Of a stretch of 35,118 nt of DNA, positions 15,013-23,425 are shown one piece after another. How positions within the stretch are numbered: position 1 is the stretch's first letter; each line of letters begins with the position of its first letter. The DNA is from Ruminococcus sp. GTDB lineage: Bacteria > Bacillota > Clostridia > Oscillospirales > Ruminococcaceae. The stretch is from NCBI GenBank assembly GCA_017470905.1, contig JAFUXL010000025.1, positions 1 to 35,118 of the forward strand. Direction: 5' to 3'. The notes below the pieces were generated by a model, which made no database searches, was not told the origin of the DNA, and worked only from the letters and a program-made list of their open reading frames with translations. A program made the position numbers and the translations under genes.

Positions 15013-15873
15013 ATGGCAGCAGATTATGCAACACTTAAAAAGGGCGGTTTCATGCGCCAGAAACAAAAAAACTGCTTTTCACTGCGACTGAGGGTAGTAG
15101 GCGGAAACGTTACGGCTGTACAGCTTGCAAAGATAGCAGAGGTTGCGGAAAAATACGGAGACGGTCATGTTCATCTCACTTCAAGGCAGAGCGTTGAAAT
15201 ACCCTTTATAAAGCTTGAACAGATTGACGAGGTAAAATCCGCACTTGCAGAGGGCGGTGTAGAGCCTGGTGTATGCGGACCGAGAGTAAGAACGGTTACG
15301 GCTTGTCAGGGTTCGGCAGTATGTCCGAGCGGCTGTATAGATACATATGCGCTTGCAAAGGAGCTTGACGAGCGTTATTTTGCCCGTGAACTCCCCCACA
15401 AATTCAAATTCGGAATTACGGGCTGCCAGAATAACTGTCTCAAAGCCGAAGAAAATGACCTCGGCATAAAGGGCGGTATTCAGGTTAAATGGCGTGAAGA
15501 AGACTGCATAAGCTGCGGAGTATGCGAAAAGGCTTGCCGCTCCCGTGCAATAACGATTGCGGACGGCAAAATATCCGTTGACAAGAGTAAGTGCAATTTC
15601 TGCGGACGCTGCATAAAATCATGCCCGACAGATGCATGGGATACGGTAAACGGCTATATTGTTACTTTCGGAGGACTTTTCGGAAATCATATCGCTAAGG
15701 GCGAGCCGATAATTCCTTTCATCAGTGATAAGGAAAAGCTTTTCAGAATATGTGATGCGGCGATACAATTCTTTGACGATAATGCGAAAGCAGGGGAGAG
15801 GTTCAAATTTACGCTCGACAGAACAGGCTGGGACAGTTTCAGAAAGATAATACAGGAGGCTTATGAAGGCTGA
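15013..15873 (+). CDS. small siroheme/4Fe-4S sulfite reductase (AsrC-like) with ferredoxin domain
   Basis: The start is the ATG at 15013, with AGGGAGG 9 bases upstream. The 286-residue protein has a nitrite/sulfite reductase ferredoxin-like half domain (about 15-85, with HLTSRQSVEIP). Next comes the siroheme-[4Fe-4S] motif C-x5-C (Cys98, Cys104) and C-x3-C (Cys138, Cys142). An inserted two-cluster ferredoxin follows (Cys165/168/171/175 and Cys194/197/200/204). The layout matches AsrC and related low-molecular-weight sulfite reductases, which reduce sulfite to sulfide with six electrons. It lies beside the sulfate uptake and APS reductase genes, so it probably closes the assimilatory pathway. 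No AsrA/AsrB partner or siroheme synthesis gene is in the window; electrons may come from ferredoxin. Confidence 0.85.
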   Translation: MAADYATLKKGGFMRQKQKNCFSLRLRVVGGNVTAVQLAKIAEVAEKYGDGHVHLTSRQSVEIPFIKLEQIDEVKSALAEGGVEPGVCGPRVRTVTACQGSAVCPSGCIDTYALAKELDERYFARELPHKFKFGITGCQNNCLKAEENDLGIKGGIQVKWREEDCISCGVCEKACRSRAITIADGKISVDKSKCNFCGRCIKSCPTDAWDTVNGYIVTFGGLFGNHIAKGEPIIPFISDKEKLFRICDAAIQFFDDNAKAGERFKFTLDRTGWDSFRKIIQEAYEG

Positions 15874-15931
15874 CGGAAACAGTCCTTCCGGTTGTCCGGA
15901 CAATACAGAGACTTTAATATGATATTTTTTC

Positions 15932-15972
15932 AAGACCGTACATTGAGTTACGGTCTTTTTGTTTATTTTTAA
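15932..15972 (+). terminator. terminator of the sulfite reductase gene
   Basis: AAGACCGTA (15932-15940) pairs with TACGGTCTT (15949-15957) around an 8-nt loop, followed by TTTGTTTATTTTT. Confidence 0.85.
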
Positions 15973-16078
15973 TAAAAAGCATGCGCAAATATTGAAAAAA
16001 TCATACAAGTCATATATGAAAACTGTGGTTTTTATCACTATAAAATTTAATATTATTCCGATATGAATTATCTAAATA

Positions 16079-16128
16079 TCCGAAATGTATCGCAAAGTGT
16101 TGACATTTCGGAATTTAGCGAGTATAAT
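16079..16128 (+). promoter_or_regulatory. promoter and palindromic operator of the sulfate transport operon
   Basis: TTGACA (16100-16105) and TATAAT (16123-16128) are perfect and 17 bases apart. A 9-bp inverted repeat, TCCGAAATG (16079-16087) and CATTTCGGA (16104-16112), overlaps the -35 with its right arm. A dimeric regulator binding here would block or contact RNA polymerase; control by sulfur supply is inferred. Confidence 0.7.
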
Positions 16129-16205
16129 AATAGCAACACGGTAAACATATTAAATCAATATGAATAATATGTATTAAAACCTTTTTATTAAAGGGGGTTG
16201 ACTTT

Positions 16206-16259
16206 ATGAAAATCTGTCAGTCAATATTTACTACGGCAGGGGGAGTAATCCGCTGTTGA
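16206..16259 (+). CDS. 17-codon leader peptide upstream of the sulfate transporter, Cys at positions 4 and 17
   Basis: An ATG at 16206 lies 8 bases after a GGGGG ribosome binding site and opens a frame MKICQSIFTTAGGVIRC ending in TGA. The last sense codon before the stop is TGT (Cys). It sits in the transcribed leader between the promoter and the sulfate-binding protein gene. Cysteine codons in short leader ORFs before sulfur genes are known to act as cysteine-responsive attenuators in other bacteria. Here such a role is inferred, and I do not see a clear pair of competing hairpins. Confidence 0.45.
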   Translation: MKICQSIFTTAGGVIRC

Positions 16260-16310
16260 GACGGCTCACCAATCCGAATTAATCCATATTCCGAAAAGAG
16301 GTTTTTAATT

Positions 16311-17357
16311 ATGAAGAAGAATTTAATAAGACTTACTGCCGCTGTTCTTGCTGCTTCAACAGCAGTGTTCGCATTCACAGGCTGCGGAAAATTCAGCAGT
16401 GCAACAGAAAGCGATTCGGGAAACGGCAAGGTTGAAATAGTAAACGTATCGTACGACCCGACAAGAGAGCTTTATGTTGCCTATAACGAGGCTTTCAAAA
16501 AGCATTGGAAGGAGCTTAACGGTCAGGATATTGAAATCACCCAGTCTCACGGCGGTTCGGGCAAACAGGCTCTTGAAGTCGCAAACGGAAGCCCTGCCGA
16601 TGTCGTTACACTTGCTCTCGAATACGATGTAAAGGCGGTTCAGGACACAGGACTTATCGAGGACGGCTGGATAAATGAATTTCCGCTTGACAGCTCTCCC
16701 TACACTTCAACCATTGTATTCCTTGTAAGAAAGGGCAATCCCAAAAATATCCTTGACTGGGGCGACCTTGTAAAGGATGATGTCGGAGTTATAACTCCCA
16801 ATCCCAAAACGTCCGGCGGTGCGAGATGGAACCACCTTGCGGCATGGGCATGGGCTGAAAGAGAATACAATAACGACGAAGAAAAAGTCACAGATTACAT
16901 TACAGAGCTTTATCAGCACGTTCTTGTGCTTGATTCGGGCGCAAGAGGTGCAACGACTTCATTCGTTGAAAACGGTCAGGGCGATGTGCTTCTTGCATGG
17001 GAAAACGAGGCATTCCTTTCATTGCAGGAATATCCCGACGATTACGAGATAGTAACGCCGAGCATCAGTATTCTTGCACAGCCGTCCGTTGCAGTCGTTG
17101 ACAAGAACGTTGACAAGAACGGCACAAGAGAGGCTGCAACGGAATATCTCAACTACCTCTATTCCGATGAGGCACAGAGAATTGCAGGACAGAATTATTA
17201 CAGACCTTCAAACGAAGAAATATTAAATGAATTCTCCGATGTGTTTGACCTTGACATAGACCTTGTTACAATCAACGATTTCGGCGGCTGGGACGAGGCT
17301 TTTGAAAAACACTTTTCGGACGGAGGATTATTTGACCAGATTTTTGAACAGGGTTGA
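16311..17357 (+). CDS. sulfate ABC transporter substrate-binding lipoprotein (Sbp/CysP family)
   Basis: The 348-residue protein begins with a lipoprotein signal peptide and lipobox (FTGCGK, Cys25). It then shows the sulfate-binding protein signatures VNVSYDPTRELY, ITQSHGGSGKQ, TLALEYDVKA, the PNPKTSGGARW motif and a C-terminal NDFGGWDEAFEKHFSDGG. It captures sulfate (or thiosulfate) outside the membrane and delivers it to the CysTW permease. The start follows AGAGG. It is the first transporter gene of the four-gene operon. Confidence 0.95.
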   Translation: MKKNLIRLTAAVLAASTAVFAFTGCGKFSSATESDSGNGKVEIVNVSYDPTRELYVAYNEAFKKHWKELNGQDIEITQSHGGSGKQALEVANGSPADVVTLALEYDVKAVQDTGLIEDGWINEFPLDSSPYTSTIVFLVRKGNPKNILDWGDLVKDDVGVITPNPKTSGGARWNHLAAWAWAEREYNNDEEKVTDYITELYQHVLVLDSGARGATTSFVENGQGDVLLAWENEAFLSLQEYPDDYEIVTPSISILAQPSVAVVDKNVDKNGTREAATEYLNYLYSDEAQRIAGQNYYRPSNEEILNEFSDVFDLDIDLVTINDFGGWDEAFEKHFSDGGLFDQIFEQG

Positions 17358-17362
17358 TAATT

Positions 17363-18196
17363 ATGAGTAAAAAGAAAGTCAGAATAATTCCCGGCTTCGG
17401 GCTTTCAATGGGAGTTACGCTCGCCATTTTGAGCCTTGTAGTCCTTATACCACTTGCCTCTCTTGTGGTTTTTACCGCAAAAATGAGCTTTAGCGAAATA
17501 ATTGAGGTAATCACAAGAAAAAGAGTTCTCGCAAGCTTTAAAGTCAGCCTGATAACAGCATTTGTTGCCTCGGCAATAAATGCCGTGATGGGCGTGGTGC
17601 TTGCATGGGTGCTTGTCAGATATGAATTTCCGTTCAAGAGACTTATTGACGGCATGATAGAGCTGCCATTTGCACTTCCCACCGCCGTGGCAGGCATATC
17701 CCTTACATCACTGACAGCCGATACGGGATTTGTAGGAAGAATTTTTGCAAAATTCGGAATACAGATAGCCTATACAAAAATCGGCATTACAGTAGCACTG
17801 ATATTTATAGGCATTCCTTTTGTGGTGCGTTCTGTACAGCCTGTGCTTGAGAAATTTGACCCGCAGTATGAAGAAGCGGCAGGTATTCTCGGCGCAAGCA
17901 GAACCAAAACATTCTGGAAAGTAATCCTCCCCGAATTAAGTCCCGCCATTTTTACGGGCTTCGGACTTGCTTTCGGAAGATGCCTCGGTGAATATGGCAG
18001 TGTTGTATTTATTGCAGGCAACCACCCTTACGAAACAGAAATCACTCCTCTTATCATCATGTCGGAATTGCAGGAATACGACTATTCAAGCGCAACGGCA
18101 ATAGCACTTGTAATGCTTGCGACAGCGTTCCTGATACTTTTCCTTGTAAACCTCATACAGATAAGAAATTCAAAGATACTGAAAGGAGGTCATTGA
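17363..18196 (+). CDS. cysT: sulfate ABC transporter permease CysT
   Basis: The 277-residue protein starts at the ATG at 17363, a few bases after the binding-protein stop. It has about six membrane helices. The family-typical IELPFALPTAVAGISLT stretch and the EAA-type loop EAAGILGASRTKTFWKVILP contact the ATPase. It pairs with CysW to form the sulfate channel. The downstream GAAAGGAGG at its end is the ribosome binding site of cysW. Confidence 0.95.
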   Translation: MSKKKVRIIPGFGLSMGVTLAILSLVVLIPLASLVVFTAKMSFSEIIEVITRKRVLASFKVSLITAFVASAINAVMGVVLAWVLVRYEFPFKRLIDGMIELPFALPTAVAGISLTSLTADTGFVGRIFAKFGIQIAYTKIGITVALIFIGIPFVVRSVQPVLEKFDPQYEEAAGILGASRTKTFWKVILPELSPAIFTGFGLAFGRCLGEYGSVVFIAGNHPYETEITPLIIMSELQEYDYSSATAIALVMLATAFLILFLVNLIQIRNSKILKGGH

Positions 18197-18197
18197 T

Positions 18198-19100
18198 ATG
18201 GCAGCCGATGTAAAAAAAGCAAGTGTCACAAATTCAGCCGTTAAAGCTCCTCCGAGGAGCAGGTCTGACATGAGTGCCATTCATGAAGATACAAAGGGTT
18301 CAAAGGCGGTAAGAATTTTCCTTATACTGCTGAGTGTGTTCTTTCTCTTTGTCATGCTTGTACTTCCGCTCCTGACGGTAATTACGGAGGCATTCAAAAA
18401 AGGCTTCAGCGCATATCTGGAAGCTGTAACCGATGCGGATACGATAAGTGCGGTATTCCTCACGCTTGAAGCGACATTGATAGCAGTTGCCATAAATACG
18501 GTGTTCGGCTTGTTTGCGGCATGGGCTGTTACAAAGTTTCATTTCAAAGGAAAGAAATTCCTTGTAACTTTAATTGACCTCCCCGTCACGGTTTCGCCGA
18601 TTATTGCAGGTCTGATATATGTGCTTACCTTCGGAAGACAGAGCTTTATTTATCCTTATCTTGAAGAAATGAATTTCAGCGTTGTCTATGCCGTTCCGGG
18701 AATTATCCTTGCAACCGTTTTCGTAACATTCCCGTTTATTTCGAGGGAGATAATTCCCGTACTTGAAGCACAGGGTACTGATGAGGAAGAAGCGGCTGCA
18801 CTCATGGGCGCAAAGGGATTTACAATATTCACAAAAATAACACTTCCTCACATCAAATGGGCATTGCTCTACGGCATCGTACTCTGCGCAGCCCGTGCAA
18901 TGGGAGAATTTGGAGCAGTTTCGGTACTTTCAGGACACCTCAGAGGAAAAACCGTTACACTTCCGCTCCATGTTGAGATACTTTTCGGAGACAATAAATT
19001 CATGCCGGCATTTGCAGTGTCTTCAATACTCGTCGTTCTTGCGGTAATAATTCTTGTTATCAGGAGCGTTGTCGAGTATATCGGAAAGGGGAAAGAGTAA
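18198..19100 (+). CDS. cysW: sulfate ABC transporter permease CysW
   Basis: The 300-residue protein has a roughly 40-residue cytoplasmic N terminus, then about six membrane helices, with IDLPVTVSPIIAGLIYVL and the ATPase-contact loop EEAAALMGAKGFTIFTKITLP. GEFGAVSVLSGHLRGKT is a conserved CysW/CysT region. It follows cysT by one base with a GGAGG site, and its stop TAA overlaps the ATG of cysA by one base. Confidence 0.95.
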   Translation: MAADVKKASVTNSAVKAPPRSRSDMSAIHEDTKGSKAVRIFLILLSVFFLFVMLVLPLLTVITEAFKKGFSAYLEAVTDADTISAVFLTLEATLIAVAINTVFGLFAAWAVTKFHFKGKKFLVTLIDLPVTVSPIIAGLIYVLTFGRQSFIYPYLEEMNFSVVYAVPGIILATVFVTFPFISREIIPVLEAQGTDEEEAAALMGAKGFTIFTKITLPHIKWALLYGIVLCAARAMGEFGAVSVLSGHLRGKTVTLPLHVEILFGDNKFMPAFAVSSILVVLAVIILVIRSVVEYIGKGKE

Positions 19101-20158
19101 TGTACATCGAACTAAAGAACGTAAACAAGCTTTACGGTGATTTCAAGGCATCGGACAATGTAAATTTCGGTATCGAAAAGGGAAAGCTTATCGCTCTTTT
19201 AGGTCCGAGCGGAAGCGGAAAAACTACGATACTCAGAATGATTGCAGGTCTTGAAAAGCCCGACAGCGGTGAAATAATCATCGACGGAAAGGTTGTGAAC
19301 GATATTCCTGCAAGCAAGAGGGGAATAGGCTTCGTATTCCAGAGCTATGCACTTTTCCGCTATATGACCGTATACGACAATATAGCCTTCGGTCTTAAAA
19401 TCCGTAAGGCGGATAAGAATGAAATTGACAGCAGAGTAAAGGAGCTTGTCAGGCTTATAGGACTTGAGGGCTTTGAAAACAGATACCCCAGTCAGCTTTC
19501 GGGCGGTCAGAGACAGCGTGTCGCATTTGCAAGAGCATTGGCACCAAATCCCCATGTACTTCTTCTTGATGAACCGTTCGCCGCAATTGATGCAAAGGTG
19601 CGTCAGGAACTCAGGAGCTGGCTTAAAGAAATGATACAGAAGCTCGGAGTTACAAGTATTTTCGTAACACATGACCAGGACGAGGCAATAGAGGTTGCGG
19701 ACGAGATAATCGTTACCAACAAAGGAAGAATAGAACAGGTCGGAACTCCTATTGATATTTATCAGAACCCAAAGACCGCCTTTACCTCTTCATTCTTCGG
19801 TCAGACATCGGAGCTTGTCGATTACGAGAGATTCAATACCTTTGAATCCGTAAGCAATTACGACAAAGCGATAGTGCGTCCCGAATTTGTAAATATTACG
19901 AAAAAGGACGAGGTACAGAAATATAAAAGCTCCGCCATTGACGGTACTGTCATAAGAACCGCATTCAGAGGAAATTACATCGAGTTTACCGTTGACTGCA
20001 ACGGCAGTATATTCACGGCAAGACGTGAGCTGGACGAAACGCCTGTTGAAGTCGGCGAAATTGTCGATGTGTTTATATACAGAATATTTGTCACCGTGGG
20101 TGATGATGTTCATTTATTGCAGAATAAGGCAATTCGTGAAGAGTCTGTTGTTATTTGA
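19100..20158 (+). CDS. cysA: sulfate ABC transporter ATP-binding protein CysA
   Basis: The 352-residue ATPase has Walker A GPSGSGKTT (about 35-43), the Q loop VFQSYALFRYMTVYDNI, the ABC signature LSGGQRQR, Walker B LLLDEPFAAID and the H loop THDQDEA. A C-terminal TOBE-like regulatory region of about 100 residues is typical of CysA. It powers sulfate uptake with CysT and CysW. It is the last gene of the operon, and a terminator follows. Confidence 0.95.
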   Translation: MYIELKNVNKLYGDFKASDNVNFGIEKGKLIALLGPSGSGKTTILRMIAGLEKPDSGEIIIDGKVVNDIPASKRGIGFVFQSYALFRYMTVYDNIAFGLKIRKADKNEIDSRVKELVRLIGLEGFENRYPSQLSGGQRQRVAFARALAPNPHVLLLDEPFAAIDAKVRQELRSWLKEMIQKLGVTSIFVTHDQDEAIEVADEIIVTNKGRIEQVGTPIDIYQNPKTAFTSSFFGQTSELVDYERFNTFESVSNYDKAIVRPEFVNITKKDEVQKYKSSAIDGTVIRTAFRGNYIEFTVDCNGSIFTARRELDETPVEVGEIVDVFIYRIFVTVGDDVHLLQNKAIREESVVI

Positions 20159-20173
20159 TAAAAAAATTTTGGA

Positions 20174-20200
20174 GGCGGCTTTCAAAGCCGCTTTCTGTTT
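20174..20200 (+). terminator. terminator of the sulfate transport operon
   Basis: GGCGGC (20174-20179) pairs with GCCGCT (20187-20192; one G-U) around TTTCAAA, followed by TTCTGTTT. Confidence 0.7.
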
Positions 20201-20230
20201 GATACCATGAAAGTATAATAAAAAACAATG

Positions 20231-20300
20231 TTCTCCTCTCAGCAGGCATGGGGGAAAATATAAAAATTTTTGTGCATTATTTTAAAATGCTCATTTATAG
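20231..20300 (+). repeat. AT-rich dispersed element, copy A
   Basis: A 5' hairpin TTCTCC/GGGGAA is followed by an A/T stretch, a GCATT/AATGC mini-hairpin and CTCATTTATAG. The 3' part (from about 20262) is nearly identical to copies B and C. No gene follows it before copy B. It sits between the cysA terminator and the aprA promoter. Confidence 0.7.
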
Positions 20301-20373
20301 TTGATAAAAATGATAAAAGATTTTTAAAATAATTGAATATAATATTAAAAATGCAGAATATTTTCTATACCTA

Positions 20374-20402
20374 TTGACTTACTATGCGAAGTAGGTTATA
20401 AT
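20374..20402 (+). promoter_or_regulatory. promoter of the aprA operon with an inverted repeat in the spacer
   Basis: TTGACT (20374-20379) and TATAAT (20397-20402) are 17 bases apart. An imperfect palindrome (ACCTA ... TAGGT, about 20370-20396) covers the -35 and spacer, the position expected for a repressor such as an Rrf2-type sulfur or Fe-S regulator. The regulator's identity is speculative. Confidence 0.6.
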
Positions 20403-20425
20403 TATTTTGTACCAAAAGCTATAAT

Positions 20426-20508
20426 TGAGCAAGTTTAAAATTTTCTCAGATAATATAAAGGAAAAATATAAGAATTTTTGTGCATTATTTCAGAATGCTC
20501 ATTTATAG
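20426..20508 (+). repeat. AT-rich dispersed element, copy B, in the aprA leader
   Basis: TGAGCA (20426-20431) can pair with TGCTCA (20496-20501), enclosing a TTTTC/GAAAA hairpin and the GCATT/AATGC mini-hairpin shared with copies A and C. It is in the predicted aprA 5' leader and ends about 20 bases before the aprA ribosome binding site. Confidence 0.7.
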
Positions 20509-20536
20509 TCAGAAATATGAAATATTTGGTGAAGCT

Positions 20537-22216
20537 ATGAATATCGAAAAACTTAAAACGGATATACTTATTATAGGCGGAGGTACGGCAGGCTGTTACG
20601 CTGCGCTTACCGTTTCGGAAAATTCCGAATCAAAGGTTATCATATGCGAAAAAGCAAACATAAAAAGAAGCGGCTGCCTTGCGGCAGGAGTGAATGCGCT
20701 CAATGCCTATATCACAGATGGTCGTACTCCGCAGAATTATGTTGATTACTGCAAGAAAGATGCCGATGGAATAGTACGTGAGGATTTGCTGATTACCATG
20801 TCCGAACGTCTGAATGCCGTAACGCACAGGCTCGAACAGCTCGGACTTGTTATCCTTAAAGACGAAAATGGTAATTATGTCGCAAGAGGAAACAGAAACC
20901 TTAAAATAAACGGAGAAAATATAAAGCCCATTCTCGCCGATGCCGTAAATGCGCTCGAAAATGTAACCGTTCTGAACCGTGTGAACATCACTTCGCTTGA
21001 TGTAAAAAATAACCGTGTGAACGGTGCTTTCGGAATAGGAATTGAAAACGATACGGTCTATGCGATAGAAGCCGATGCGGTCATAATCGCAACAGGCGGC
21101 GCAGCAGGACTTTATAAGCCCAATAACCCCGGATTTTCACGGCATAAAATGTGGTATCCGCCTTTCAATACGGGAGCAGGCTATGCAATGGGCATACTTG
21201 CAGGGGCTGAAATGACTACCTTTGAAATGCGTTTCATTGCTCTAAGATGTAAGGATACCATTGCCCCCACGGGAACGCTTGCGCAGGGAGTCGGCGCAAA
21301 ACAGATAAATTCGCTCGGCGAAGTCTATGAAAACAGATACGGTCTTACTACCTCCGAAAGAGTTTACGGAACTGTGAACGAGAATCAGGAGGGGAGAGGT
21401 CCCTGTTATCTGCGCACCGAGGGAATAACACCTCAGCAGGACGAATCACTGATTAAGGCTTATCTGAATATGGCTCCCTCACAGACACTGAAATGGATTG
21501 AAAGCGGAAAAATGCCCTCCGGACAGAATGTTGAAATCGAGGGTACAGAGCCTTATATAGTAGGCGGTCACACCGCAAGCGGTTTCTGGGTTGATACGGG
21601 CAGAGCGACAACCGTAAAGGGTCTTTATGCGGCAGGCGATGTATCGGGGGGCGCACCGCAGAAATACGTCACGGGCGCACTTGCAGAGGGCGAAATTGCC
21701 GCATTGTCGGCTGTTGAATTTATAAAAAACAGTAAGGCGGAAAGCATATCGGAGGAATCGTTCAATGCATACATTGCAGAAACCGAAAAATTTCTCGGAG
21801 AGAGTTCTTCGCATTATACCGCAGAACAGCTTGAAGAGGCGATGCAGACGGTTATGGACAATTATGCAGGCGGTATAAAAACCAATTATCGTTTTAACGA
21901 AAAACAGCTTGATATTGCCGATTATAAAATCCGTCAGCTTTATCGGCTTTCCGAAAATCTTCATGCGGAGGATTTTCAGGAGCTTATGTATATATATGAA
22001 CTCCGTGAACGGCTTACGGTATGCAGAACGCTTATCGCCCACCTCAAAGCACGTCACGAAACCAGGTGGCACAGCTTTGCGGAAAATCTCGACTACCCTG
22101 AAAAGGACGATAAAAACTGGTTCAAATATGTAAATTCCCGTCTCGAAAACGGCGAAATAAAAATTATACTGCGTGACATAGTATCGGGAGGAAATACATA
22201 TGAGCATAACAATTGA
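20537..22216 (+). CDS. aprA: adenylylsulfate (APS) reductase alpha subunit, AprA-like flavoprotein
   Basis: The start is the ATG at 20537 after TTTGGTGA; the in-frame ATG at 20480 lies within repeat copy B. The 559-residue protein belongs to the fumarate reductase/AprA flavoprotein group. It has the FAD-binding ILIIGGGTAGCYAAL near the N terminus, AVIIATGGAAGLYKPNNPG, EMRFIALRCKDTIAPTGTL and a C-terminal GLYAAGDVSGGAPQK flavin loop. With AprB it reduces APS to sulfite and AMP. It is shorter than typical dissimilatory AprA (about 620-660). The partner aprB and the cysDN pair downstream make the assignment firm. No QmoABC electron-transfer genes are seen, so an assimilatory role is likely. Confidence 0.88.
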   Translation: MNIEKLKTDILIIGGGTAGCYAALTVSENSESKVIICEKANIKRSGCLAAGVNALNAYITDGRTPQNYVDYCKKDADGIVREDLLITMSERLNAVTHRLEQLGLVILKDENGNYVARGNRNLKINGENIKPILADAVNALENVTVLNRVNITSLDVKNNRVNGAFGIGIENDTVYAIEADAVIIATGGAAGLYKPNNPGFSRHKMWYPPFNTGAGYAMGILAGAEMTTFEMRFIALRCKDTIAPTGTLAQGVGAKQINSLGEVYENRYGLTTSERVYGTVNENQEGRGPCYLRTEGITPQQDESLIKAYLNMAPSQTLKWIESGKMPSGQNVEIEGTEPYIVGGHTASGFWVDTGRATTVKGLYAAGDVSGGAPQKYVTGALAEGEIAALSAVEFIKNSKAESISEESFNAYIAETEKFLGESSSHYTAEQLEEAMQTVMDNYAGGIKTNYRFNEKQLDIADYKIRQLYRLSENLHAEDFQELMYIYELRERLTVCRTLIAHLKARHETRWHSFAENLDYPEKDDKNWFKYVNSRLENGEIKIILRDIVSGGNTYEHNN

Positions 22217-22514
22217 CAGAAACAGGTGCATAGGCTGCGGAAAATGTCACGATGTATGCCCCGGAACACTGATAAAGCTTGATACGGACAAAAGGGCATA
22301 TATAAAATATCCCCGTGACTGCTGGGGCTGTACTTCATGTATAAAGGAATGTCCCGTCTATGCGATAAGGTTCTATCTCGGTGCGGATATAGGCGGTATG
22401 GGAAGCCTTGTTCATACCGAAAAAAACGGCGACATACTCAACTGGATAATCGAAAGTCCCGACGGAAAAATTTCGGAAATTCCCATAAATCAAAAAGAAT
22501 CAAACAAGTATTAG
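22200..22514 (+). CDS. aprB: APS reductase beta subunit, AprB-like ferredoxin
   Basis: The 104-residue protein has two 4Fe-4S cysteine sets (Cys10/13/16/20 and Cys41/44/47/51). It has the AprB-typical [16 protein letters not shown] and a following [19 protein letters not shown] tail with an ILNW motif that wraps the alpha subunit. It is shorter than dissimilatory AprB (about 150) because the C-terminal tail is reduced. It passes electrons to the AprA flavin. The ATG overlaps the end of aprA by 17 bases. Confidence 0.88.
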   Translation: MSITIDRNRCIGCGKCHDVCPGTLIKLDTDKRAYIKYPRDCWGCTSCIKECPVYAIRFYLGADIGGMGSLVHTEKNGDILNWIIESPDGKISEIPINQKESNKY

Positions 22515-22525
22515 GAGGAAATGAA

Positions 22526-23425
22526 GTGGCTGAATTTTCACATCTTGACGAACTCGAAGCCGAGGCTATATATATAATAAGAGAAGTGGCTGCGGAATGC
22601 GAAAAGCCTGTCATGCTGTATTCTATCGGCAAGGACAGCTCTGTAATGCTTCATCTCGCAATGAAGGCTTTTTATCCCGAAAAACCGCCCTTTCCGTTTC
22701 TGCACGTAAATACCACATGGAAATTCAGGGAAATGATAGAATTTCGTGACAGAACGGCAGAAAAACTGGGCATTGAAATGCTTGAATACATAAATCAGGA
22801 CGGCGTAAAACAGGGGATTAATCCCTTTGAACACGGTTCTGCTTATACCGATATAATGAAAACACAGGCTCTGAAACAGGCTCTTGACAAGTACGGATTT
22901 ACTGCCGCATTCGGCGGCGGCAGACGTGACGAGGAAAAATCCCGTGCCAAGGAAAGAATATTCTCTTTCAGAAATTCCGCCCATGCATGGAATCCAAAAA
23001 ATCAGCGTCCCGAAATGTGGAAGCTGTATAATACAAAAATCAACAAGGGCGAAAGTATCAGGGTATTCCCCATTTCAAACTGGACTGAAAAGGATATATG
23101 GCAGTATATAAAGCGTGAGAATATTGAAATTGTACCGCTTTATTTTGCAAAGGAACGTCCCGTTGTCGAGCGTGACGGAAATATAATAATGGTTGATGAC
23201 GACCGCTTTCCGCTCAGAGAGGGAGAAGTTCCGCAGATGAAATCTGTCCGTTTCCGTACTCTCGGCTGTTATCCGCTTACGGGCGGATTGGAATCCACCG
23301 CAGATACTCTCGATGAAATTATAGAGGAAACTCTCAGCAGTGTTTCTTCCGAAAGAACCTCCCGTGTCATAGACAATGAGGCGGCAGGAAGTATGGAACG
23401 CAGAAAAAGGGAGGGTTATTTCTGA
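22526..23425 (+). CDS. cysD: sulfate adenylyltransferase small subunit CysD
   Basis: The start is GTG at 22526 with AGGAGG at 22513-22518; ATG codons further upstream are within aprB in another frame. The 299-residue protein has the PP-loop [44 protein letters not shown] and [13 protein letters not shown] of CysD. With the GTPase CysN it makes APS from sulfate and ATP. The stop codon overlaps the cysN ATG by one base. Confidence 0.96.
   Translation: MAEFSHLDELEAEAIYIIREVAAECEKPVMLYSIGKDSSVMLHLAMKAFYPEKPPFPFLHVNTTWKFREMIEFRDRTAEKLGIEMLEYINQDGVKQGINPFEHGSAYTDIMKTQALKQALDKYGFTAAFGGGRRDEEKSRAKERIFSFRNSAHAWNPKNQRPEMWKLYNTKINKGESIRVFPISNWTEKDIWQYIKRENIEIVPLYFAKERPVVERDGNIIMVDDDRFPLREGEVPQMKSVRFRTLGCYPLTGGLESTADTLDEIIEETLSSVSSERTSRVIDNEAAGSMERRKREGYF

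Noticed and set aside
20480-20536. N-terminal extension of AprA from an ATG at 20480
   Set aside because: It is coded by the AT-rich repeat (copy B). The FAD-binding motif starts correctly from the ATG at 20537.
22337-22525. N-terminal extension of CysD from an ATG at 22337
   Set aside because: It is read in another frame through aprB, and the GTG at 22526 has AGGAGG 7 bases upstream and fits CysD family length.
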